From IMG/VR virus record IMGVR_UViG_3300049216_000181, positions 1 through 59,022 of that record: 59,022 nt of DNA; one strand, written 5' to 3'. Of this stretch, positions 53,191 through 59,022 are shown one piece after another. The stretch comes from a virus. A program made the translations under genes and the position numbers. The notes beneath the pieces were generated by a model. It made no database searches. It saw only the letters and a list, made by a program, of their open reading frames with translations, and had not been told where the DNA came from. Within the stretch, counting starts at the first letter, position 1, and each line of letters begins with the position of its first letter.

Positions 53191-53205
53191 TCCCGCCAAA
53201 CTGTA
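53191..53205. promoter_or_regulatory. Operator-like palindrome 9 (TCCCGC-CAA-ACTGTA)
   Basis: In the 96-base gap between the helicase end (53223) and the next gene start (53126). On the minus strand TTGACG and TTATAC stand next to it, suggesting overlap with promoter elements. Confidence 0.6.
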
Positions 53206-53222
53206 TAACGTCAAGCATGTAT

Positions 53223-54896
53223 TCAGCCCGAATATCGCACACCCTTCGCAATCAGAACGCCGGCCTGAGACTGCTTCATCTTCGCCGCCAGTTCCTCCGG
53301 CCAGCCGAGGCGCAGCGTCAGTTGCACCATTGACTTCGGCGACGCCAACCCCAGTCGCGCCCGTTCCCGGCAGGTGTTAATCAGCCGCTGGGCTTCTCCG
53401 GAGGTCTTTACCTTCGTCGTGTCGATGCCGAACTCCAGAAGCACATCAAGTTCGGGGCGGGAAGGCGGAGCGGCGTCGGCGGAGTTCTGAGCAGGAGCCT
53501 GCCTGCCGTTGATCGACAGCGAGTAGAGCACCGGATCGATAGTGCGCGGCTGCCGGTTCTTGTGCGGATTGGCCGCGTTCTCCAACGACGCCACCCAGTC
53601 GCGGACTTTTTCTGGCGTGCTAAGGTCGCGCTCGGTTTCACCGCGCTTCTTCTTCGGATGCGGAGCGTCGGTGAACAAGTCAAATCCCTCGCAAATATCT
53701 ATCCGGTCTGAAATGAAGAACGGCGAGAGGACTGTGAGAAACGGCTTGGCGCTGCGGGCTATGGCGCCACGGCGCTGCTCTGCGGTCATGCCCTCAACCA
53801 GCACCCCCTTCAGGACGCGCGTGCCGCGATAGACCGACTGGACGTAGCGGCACTTCGAGATCATGGCGCAGAACGGCGCGATGCAGTCGGTGTCAACGAA
53901 GTCGATGCCGTAAGTAACCAATGCGCAGTTGCAGAACACGGTGCCAGGACCGGCCATGTTGTAGGCGTGCGTTTTCTCGCCCTTGTCCAAGCACTCGCCG
54001 GAAGCGAAGATGGCGCGCATGCCCATGCCGTTCAGCGTCTCGGCCATGAGACGGGCGCACTCGACGGATGGAAGGAAGCAGATGGTCTTCTTGTCGTGGG
54101 CGTACCGGACAATCTGCTGGGCCAATTCGCGGATGATGGGGATGATTGCCGCGGCTTGATCGGCCACGGAGAAGTCGGCGCCCTCCGCCGTCCTCCGGGT
54201 GCGGAACTTCCGGGTGTCAATCGTCACCGGGATGTTCATTTCCTTGATGCCAACCAGCCAGCCCTCCTCGATGGCTTCGAGGTAGGAGTAATTCACGCTG
54301 ACACGGTGATACCACTCGCCCAAGGAGCGGTTGCCGCCGAGGTTGGGGGAGGCGGTGAAGCCGCAGACTGACGACAGCGGCGTGTATTCGCCGTCCGCGG
54401 GGCGCCTCCAGTCCTCGGAGAGTGATGCCTCGCCGTAGTGGCAGTAGTTCAGGATGCGCTGCGCCTGCGGGGAGAGGGACAGGTGGCACTCGTCGCTGAC
54501 TATGAAACCGAAGTGGCGGTCGCTGAAGGAGGTCAGGCGGTTGACACGGCCGAGGGTCTGGACAGAAGCAACTACCACGGCGGCATTCGGACTCGCGGAC
54601 TGCGACGCCATCTCGATGTCGGTCTCCAGTCCGGTCTCGTCCCGCACTCGGCCCGCAGTCTGCTCTACCAAGTGCTCGCGGTTCTCGGTGATGAGCGTGC
54701 GCGTGCCGTTGGATTCCCACTTCTTTTTGGCGAGGTGGGCCATACACGAACTTTTCCCGATCCCGCCCGGCGCGATGAACAGATTGCGCTTGAAGCCCTG
54801 CGCCTCGTCGCGCTCCACGGCATCGCACCAGTCCTGCTGCCGCCCGCGCAGCCTGAACGCTGGCGCGGTGTCGAACTCTACTTCGTAGTCAGGCAT
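53223..54896 (-). CDS. Superfamily 2 DECH-box helicase, 557 residues
   Basis: Walker A is LFIAPGGIGKSSCMAHLA (near residue 45), motif Ia ITENREHLVEQT, Walker B VSDECHLSLSPQ (DECH), motif III GFTASPNL, and later motifs KTICFLPSVECARLMAETL and SVYRGTRVLKG. This resembles phage DEAD/DECH ATPases of the Type III res/UvsW type that remodel forks and recombination intermediates. Start ATG at 54896 shares bases with the preceding stop (TAATG). Confidence 0.85.
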   Translation of the reverse strand: MPDYEVEFDTAPAFRLRGRQQDWCDAVERDEAQGFKRNLFIAPGGIGKSSCMAHLAKKKWESNGTRTLITENREHLVEQTAGRVRDETGLETDIEMASQSASPNAAVVVASVQTLGRVNRLTSFSDRHFGFIVSDECHLSLSPQAQRILNYCHYGEASLSEDWRRPADGEYTPLSSVCGFTASPNLGGNRSLGEWYHRVSVNYSYLEAIEEGWLVGIKEMNIPVTIDTRKFRTRRTAEGADFSVADQAAAIIPIIRELAQQIVRYAHDKKTICFLPSVECARLMAETLNGMGMRAIFASGECLDKGEKTHAYNMAGPGTVFCNCALVTYGIDFVDTDCIAPFCAMISKCRYVQSVYRGTRVLKGVLVEGMTAEQRRGAIARSAKPFLTVLSPFFISDRIDICEGFDLFTDAPHPKKKRGETERDLSTPEKVRDWVASLENAANPHKNRQPRTIDPVLYSLSINGRQAPAQNSADAAPPSRPELDVLLEFGIDTTKVKTSGEAQRLINTCRERARLGLASPKSMVQLTLRLGWPEELAAKMKQSQAGVLIAKGVRYSG

Positions 54897-55168
54897 TACT
54901 CCCACACCCTCCCGCCCGCATCGACGATCTCGAAATGCGTGGCCCCGGTCAGGGCGATGACCTCGCGGGCTTCCTCAACCGACGCGAACTCCTTGGCCTC
55001 GTCCCGCTTCCTTGTGGTGGGGCGGACAAGCCGACGATTCGGATGCTTGGACGAGGGCCAGAAATCACCCATGCCGGTGAAAAAGAATTGCTGGCCCGCT
55101 TCCTCCGTCCATCGGTCATTCCAGTTGTTCGTGAAGCGCAGGACGAATGGTGCTGCTGCTTCAGACAT
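54896..55168 (-). CDS. Hypothetical protein, 90 residues
   Basis: It starts MSEAAAPFVLRFTNNWNDRW and has the tail VEEAREVIALTGATHFEIVD, a small alpha-beta protein with acidic and basic patches. It overlaps the preceding gene by 8 bases and ends at the helicase start. Perhaps a helicase partner; no family recognised. Confidence 0.6.
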   Translation of the reverse strand: MSEAAAPFVLRFTNNWNDRWTEEAGQQFFFTGMGDFWPSSKHPNRRLVRPTTRKRDEAKEFASVEEAREVIALTGATHFEIVDAGGRVWE

Positions 55169-55388
55169 CCGGCGCCCCTCCTGGCCCGCACTGGCGGATG
55201 AACTCGGGATTATTGACGGACCGCGGCCCCATGCCGGCGCGGAGCATGGCTCCGGCTTCCTCCGTCAGCGCCTCGTAGATGGCAGCCTCGACATGTTCGC
55301 GGAGCGTGGTCGTGCTGCGCTGGGGATCTGCGCCGAACCAAGCGTCAAGGTGCTGGTCGGCGATTTCTGATATGCGGGATTTGGTCAT
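55161..55388 (-). CDS. Small helical protein, 75 residues
   Basis: The protein begins MTKSRISEIADQHLDAWFGA and is helical (TLREHVEAAIYEALTEEAGA). It overlaps the next gene by 8 bases. The function is unknown. Confidence 0.6.
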   Translation of the reverse strand: MTKSRISEIADQHLDAWFGADPQRSTTTLREHVEAAIYEALTEEAGAMLRAGMGPRSVNNPEFIRQCGPGGAPDV

Positions 55389-55421
55389 GTGGCTTTATAC
55401 TCCGGATTGATGCCTTCGTCT

Positions 55422-55676
55422 TCAAGTCTGTCGTGCTCCTCGCGGCATGAGAGCCATGCGCTTCTCCGCTCTAGCCGCAAATGTTTCCGACCGCTGCTTC
55501 GCGTCCATGGGCTTCTCAACCCATACGTCCCAGCAATCTGAAAGATCGCGCGTCCAGTGCTCCCAGTCGGATGCATACATGAGGCGCTTGAAGCGGACGA
55601 GTTCGGTGGGCTCGTCGGGGGTGCCCCGGAGGCGGAGCATGATCCTGGCGTGGTAGGGGGGTGTGAAGGTGCTCAC
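55422..55676 (-). CDS. Hypothetical protein, 84 residues (GTG start)
   Basis: GTG at 55676 overlaps the TGA of the upstream gene. The product has STFTPPYHARIMLRLRGTPD, then RFKRLMYASDWEHWTRDLSD, WVEKPMDAKQRSETF, a small alpha-beta protein. The gap 55389-55421 contains only the possible frame remnant noted as rejected. Confidence 0.6.
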   Translation of the reverse strand: MSTFTPPYHARIMLRLRGTPDEPTELVRFKRLMYASDWEHWTRDLSDCWDVWVEKPMDAKQRSETFAARAEKRMALMPRGARQT

Positions 55677-55876
55677 GGCAAAACCATCCAAAGCATCACA
55701 AGGCCCCAAATGACGACGGTGATCGCAACGCCGATGGCAGCCATCTCAATGCGCTCCTTCCTGCGCTGACGCCGGCACTCGGCCTCCTGGCGAGCAACCT
55801 GCCGCTCCAAGTAGCGAGTGTAGGCGCTAGGCTCGGGCAGGCGGGGGTTGTGGATTTTGTGGATCTCGGTTGTCAT
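55673..55876 (-). CDS. Small tail-anchored membrane protein, 67 residues
   Basis: From the ATG at 55876: a basic, coiled-coil-like N-terminal part (YLERQVARQEAECRRQRRKE) and a C-terminal transmembrane helix (MAAIGVAITVVIWGLVMLW). It overlaps the stop of the nuclease gene and the start of the next. Likely inner-membrane anchored; role unknown. Confidence 0.65.
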   Translation of the reverse strand: MTTEIHKIHNPRLPEPSAYTRYLERQVARQEAECRRQRRKERIEMAAIGVAITVVIWGLVMLWMVLP

Positions 55877-56367
55877 TGATTTATATACTCCAGCAATTCC
55901 CGCCACGCCTCATCAGCGTCATCGTGAACCGCGCATTTGTATCCACGGGCCGTGGCGTAGCCCATGAACAGTTCCTGCTCGTCGGAGACGATGCCACCAG
56001 GTTTTTTAAACTCGATAATCAAGCCCGACCACTTGCCAGCCGGCACGAGCAGTAGCCAGTCCGATACACCGTCCTCGACACCGGCCAGCTTCTGAAGCCG
56101 TCCGCGAATCTGGCGCTCTTTCTTCTGCCAATCGGCATTGCCTCCGCCCATGACCGAACCGTTCGGGACGTGAAACCCAAGGCATTGCGCGATCCCGAGC
56201 GACTGGCAGTTAGCGCGCCACTTCCTCACGAATGCCGACTGGACTCGAAACTCGGCGTTGTCGCGCTTCTTGCGGATTGGCGCGGGAAGGACGACGGACT
56301 CCGGCGGCGTGCCTGCCTGCATCTGGGCTTTCATGGCGAGAAGTTGGTTTTTGGTGAGGCGGGTCAT
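55873..56367 (-). CDS. VRR-NUC domain nuclease, 164 residues
   Basis: After a helical N-terminus, the domain shows NAEFRVQSAFVRKWRANCQ, LGFHVPNGSVMGGG, GVEDGVSDWLLLVPAGKWSG, then LIIEFKKPGGIVSDEQELFM, which carry the D (SDW) and E-x-K of the PD-(D/E)XK/VRR-NUC active site. Such proteins are structure-specific endonucleases, often resolving Holliday junctions. It is next to the RecB-like nuclease and RecT genes, fitting a recombination set. Confidence 0.85.
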   Translation of the reverse strand: MTRLTKNQLLAMKAQMQAGTPPESVVLPAPIRKKRDNAEFRVQSAFVRKWRANCQSLGIAQCLGFHVPNGSVMGGGNADWQKKERQIRGRLQKLAGVEDGVSDWLLLVPAGKWSGLIIEFKKPGGIVSDEQELFMGYATARGYKCAVHDDADEAWRELLEYINQ

Positions 56368-57560
56368 GTTACGACAAGCACGCGGCGCTCATTCTGAACC
56401 ACCAACCCCTCCAGCCGATCTTTCCAGATGCCGCTCGCGCTAGCCTCTTTCTTCGACTCTTTCGGAATCCCGCGGGCCTCGGCAATCTGCTCGATGACAG
56501 CACCCTTTGACCATGACATGCACTGATCCTGGCGCTCACGCTCGGGCAGAACTTCTTCCACGGCCTTGCGGAACGCAACCTTGTCTGGGATCTCGATGTC
56601 ACCCTTCGTGACCTTGCGCGTGATGCGATGGCCTGATGCAGAATCGACATAGCCCTGCGCGTCAATGCGGGCGTGGAGCAGTTCGGTGACTTCCTTGAGC
56701 GGCGCGGCCAGCGTGCGGCCGGCGAGGACGAAGTCGCCAATGAGGCCGTCGTCGGGGGACTGTGCGAGGGCGGCCAGGGTTTCTGGAGTAAGGCGTGATT
56801 TCATAAATGCTTGTTCGGCTTGGAGTGAAGGGCAGAGGCAGGCTTTCTGGGAGTTGGCGAGCGGACACCAGCGGCACTGCTTCGGCCCGGAGTCGGTCTC
56901 GTAGCGGTTTTCCAACGCGGTGCAGGCTTTGTCGGCAAGGACGCTGTTCAGCCGCTCCAGCGCGTCGCCTTCGAGCGTCGTTTCCGAGATGCGAGGAATG
57001 CCGGCGCTCTCTTCGTCGATGCGCGGCTGGGCGAGGACGAACTTGATTTTGCTCAAGCCGGGCCACGCTTTCTTGGCCAGCCCCATATATACCGCAGCCT
57101 GCCAGTTGCTTTCGGCGGGGTCGGCGCCGACTTGGCCGGTCTTCCAGTCTATGCCAACCGCTTCGGTTCCGTCCGGCGAGATGGCTAGAACGTCGAGGTG
57201 GCCGGAGAAGGTGATGGCTGTGCAGTCCGGCTGCGGACGCGGCAGCGCGTATTCATACGCCAGCGGCACCTCCACCATCAGCGACCAGTCCGCCGGCACC
57301 AGTTCCCGGATGCGCTCGATGGCCCACGCGGGAATCCAAGAGGAGAACGTGGGTAGTTTCACGCGACGGCAGGGTGGAGCAAGCGGGGGGTCAGCGAGAG
57401 CGCCGAGAGTGTCCACGGCGAGCTTGGCAATCTCGTAGTGGATTTGTGTTCCTTCGTCGCCGTCCGATGACTCCGTGCGCTGCACATACTCGCTCGCCAG
57501 CATGGAGCCGGGGCAGGCGAAGATGCGATCAGCTTGGGAGGCTCTCAGCGTCAGGTTCAT
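56364..57560 (-). CDS. RecB/Cas4-like PD-(D/E)XK nuclease (DUF2800-type), 398 residues
   Basis: Chosen ATG 57560 gives MNLTLRASQADRIFACPGSM. A conserved HYEIAKLAV and SLMVEVPLAYEY precede the active-site strands GHLDVLAIS and AVGIDWKTGQV (D, then D-x-K), and a cysteine cluster CRWCPLANSQKACLCPS suggests an Fe-S or zinc site, as in Cas4/RecB-type nucleases. The C-terminal part is helical. It is the partner exonuclease for RecT, producing single strands. Confidence 0.8.
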   Translation of the reverse strand: MNLTLRASQADRIFACPGSMLASEYVQRTESSDGDEGTQIHYEIAKLAVDTLGALADPPLAPPCRRVKLPTFSSWIPAWAIERIRELVPADWSLMVEVPLAYEYALPRPQPDCTAITFSGHLDVLAISPDGTEAVGIDWKTGQVGADPAESNWQAAVYMGLAKKAWPGLSKIKFVLAQPRIDEESAGIPRISETTLEGDALERLNSVLADKACTALENRYETDSGPKQCRWCPLANSQKACLCPSLQAEQAFMKSRLTPETLAALAQSPDDGLIGDFVLAGRTLAAPLKEVTELLHARIDAQGYVDSASGHRITRKVTKGDIEIPDKVAFRKAVEEVLPERERQDQCMSWSKGAVIEQIAEARGIPKESKKEASASGIWKDRLEGLVVQNERRVLVVT

Positions 57561-57703
57561 GGTTCGATAAGTCGGTAGCCCTGCTTGCGCATGGAGTCCA
57601 GTCGGCCCTTTACGTCTCGGCACACGTCACCAAAGAAATACCACCGACCGCGGCGTTTTAATAGGCGTCCGGTGAAGCAACCAAGATTGCGATGGAAGAT
57701 CAT
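57557..57703 (-). CDS. Small basic ORF, 48 residues
   Basis: ATG at 57703 opens 48 codons, beginning MIFHRNLGCFTGRLLKRRGR, and the TGA overlaps the nuclease start (ATGA at 57557-57560). The tight overlap and strong basic composition with WYFFGDVCRDVKGRLD support coding. It is probably a small accessory protein of the recombination unit. Confidence 0.55.
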   Translation of the reverse strand: MIFHRNLGCFTGRLLKRRGRWYFFGDVCRDVKGRLDSMRKQGYRLIEP

Positions 57704-57729
57704 CGCGGGCTGGAGATGGTGGCAACGGT

Positions 57730-58998
57730 TCAAAACTCCTCCTTCTCCGCCACGGCCTCGACCGTGACGCTGACAGTGCCCTTCTTATTTTTCTTGCCGA
57801 GGAGTTCGAGTGTGAGCACGGCGCCAACGGCCCAGGGCTTGCTTGGCTGCCCATCCGCACCGCCACCGCCGAGGTGATACACCTCGCCGACGAACTCGCC
57901 GGACAGCTTGGCCTTCACGGAGGGAGTCGGCTTGCCGTCCACGGGGATTGAAAGGCCGGTCAGCTCCTCTACCTTGCAATCCACCTTCACGCGCTCGCCG
58001 TCCTGAAGGAAGGCGCGGGGCTGCTTGGCCGGCGCAGCCTCCTCAGTCGCCGGCGCAGCTTGCTCAAAGGTTTCGACAGGGGCAGGAGCGGGGGCAGCCT
58101 CGACGACGACCTCCGTCGGCTTCGCCTGGGGCGACACAGCTTCCACGACGGGCGTCACGTTCTTCGGCTCGGGGGCCGGGGCCTCGACGTTCTCTTTCAC
58201 GGCGGCGGCGCCCTTGGGGGCGCGCTTGGGCGGTGCGGGGCGGGCGACCGCCGGCTCCGGCTGAACCGACGTGTCCTCGCCGTCCACATACTTCACGTCC
58301 GCATCCACGTCCTCTTGGGCACCCTGGTCGTGAACAACGGCCTTCTGCATCTCGACCGAGAGAATACCCCACTTGGCAAGTGCGGCCTTCACGACGGTCT
58401 TTGTGGCCATCGCGTCAAAATCAGTCTTCCACGGTGAGTTCCAGCCCTTCTGGTAAGCACGAGAGAATCGCTTGGCGTGAGCCTCGGCCTGCGCCTTGCT
58501 CCAGTAAACGATTTTCACGAAACCGTTCAAGGTCTCGAAAGCGCAGAAGTATCCGGTGGTCTCGCCCGTCGGATCGAAGTTGCTCCAGTCAAGCACGGGC
58601 TCGCCAACCATGTCGTAGCCCTTGAACACGGAGCCGTTCACCGGGCCGGCGTTCAGGCGTTTGTATTGGCCGGAGCGAAGGGCGAGCTGAATCAGCCCCT
58701 TGTAGCCAATCTGAAATTGAGCGACCTTGCCGCGCTCGCCTTCATTGTAAGCGACGATGTGAGCTTGGCCGAGAGTCGGGTTTACCGGCAGATCAAGAGT
58801 GGCGGCCACCATTGCGGCGGCGATGACGGAGCGCGGTTCGGCGTCCTTAAGGCCCGGGGTCTGAGAGACCGCCGTGATGGCGGCCATGAACTGCGGAGCG
58901 CGGTTGCGAAGGACTTCGGAGAAGCGATCCTTGTAGGCCGGGAGAGCGAGGAGGTCTTTGACGGAGGTGGGTCGGACTGCGGGTTGATTTTCGGACAT
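57730..58998 (-). CDS. recT: RecT-family single-strand annealing protein, 422 residues
   Basis: The N-terminal 210 residues follow the RecT pattern: VLRNRAPQFMAAITAVSQTP, VIAAAMVAATLDLPVNPTLG, and KVAQFQIGYKGLIQLALRSG, then RFSRAYQKGWNSPWKTDFDA and MATKTVVKAAL. The remaining 200 residues are a P/A/E-rich linker plus a beta-rich C-terminal domain (GERVKVDCKVEELTGLSIPV), longer than in typical RecT. It anneals complementary strands made by the neighbouring nuclease. The start is at the right end of the window, 24 bases from the edge. Confidence 0.85.
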   Translation of the reverse strand: MSENQPAVRPTSVKDLLALPAYKDRFSEVLRNRAPQFMAAITAVSQTPGLKDAEPRSVIAAAMVAATLDLPVNPTLGQAHIVAYNEGERGKVAQFQIGYKGLIQLALRSGQYKRLNAGPVNGSVFKGYDMVGEPVLDWSNFDPTGETTGYFCAFETLNGFVKIVYWSKAQAEAHAKRFSRAYQKGWNSPWKTDFDAMATKTVVKAALAKWGILSVEMQKAVVHDQGAQEDVDADVKYVDGEDTSVQPEPAVARPAPPKRAPKGAAAVKENVEAPAPEPKNVTPVVEAVSPQAKPTEVVVEAAPAPAPVETFEQAAPATEEAAPAKQPRAFLQDGERVKVDCKVEELTGLSIPVDGKPTPSVKAKLSGEFVGEVYHLGGGGADGQPSKPWAVGAVLTLELLGKKNKKGTVSVTVEAVAEKEEF

Positions 58999-59022
58999 GG
59001 TGGTTAGGAGTTGATAGCGTTG

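Noticed and set aside
55385-55576. 63-residue minus-strand frame
   Set aside because: It is mostly a shadow of the gene at 55422-55676; only its last codons are outside, and no start codon lies near them.

Overview
The window is most of a GC-rich, tailed double-stranded DNA phage (or prophage/phage-plasmid) genome. The evidence is a large terminase, a portal, a scaffold-like protein, an N4-gp56-type major capsid protein, head-tail connector-like proteins, a tail fibre, and a lysis-like module, surrounded by densely packed small early genes. No tail tape measure or tail sheath was recognised, and the portal and capsid types fit a short-tailed (podovirus-like) virion. That is inference. The host cannot be named. 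The integron-like attC palindromes and overall style would fit a Planctomycetes/Verrucomicrobia-like environmental host, but this is only a weak hint. The leftmost gene is cut by the window edge.

Layout. (1) 1-8474, minus strand: a long chain of small early genes, many joined by 4-nt stop/start overlaps (ATGA, GTGA, TGATG). It holds a DnaQ-like exonuclease, a DUF4326 protein, an adenine methyltransferase, an HTH protein, three consecutive ORFs under 30 codons, and five integron attC-like palindromes or half-palindromes at gene junctions. (2) 8475-11175: a divergent region with palindromes and direct repeats, followed by plus-strand genes including a small serine recombinase; this is a candidate origin, res or attachment region. 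(3) 11096-17361, minus: replication and DNA-metabolism genes (RepA-like helicase, TOPRIM primase, a C5 methyltransferase whose gene holds an out-of-frame nested HNH endonuclease gene, a second HNH protein, small ORFs). (4) 17372-17713: two operator-like sites and a divergently transcribed XRE-type HTH gene. (5) 17697-23781, plus: an FkbM-type methyltransferase, three glycosyltransferase-like genes and a GNAT acetyltransferase, leading into the large terminase. (6) 23785-24733: an SSB-like protein with a DEDIPF tail, a small ORF, a tRNA and a structured non-coding RNA candidate ending in a terminator. (7) 24771-49981: virion genes, mostly plus strand, interrupted by a minus-strand block (34726-38827) of probable virion proteins and by an antisense HNH gene behind the capsid gene, then a lysis-like module of peptidase-like and membrane proteins. 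(8) 49960-58998, minus: small genes separated by four attC-like sites, then a DECH-box helicase, VRR-NUC nuclease, RecB-like nuclease and RecT annealing protein.

How it works together. RecT, the PD-(D/E)XK nuclease, VRR-NUC and the helicase form a recombination set. Primase, RepA-like helicase, exonuclease and SSB-like protein supply replication, and the polymerase is presumably the host's since none was seen. Nine copies of a 15-bp palindromic operator-like motif (half-site TCC[A/C]G[T/C]), almost all intergenic, link several of these units into one probable regulon, with the HTH protein at 17459 as the most likely reader. The two most unusual features are the attC-like sites that sit at gene junctions in both early-gene arms, and the HNH gene nested in another frame of an in-frame insertion in the C5 methyltransferase.
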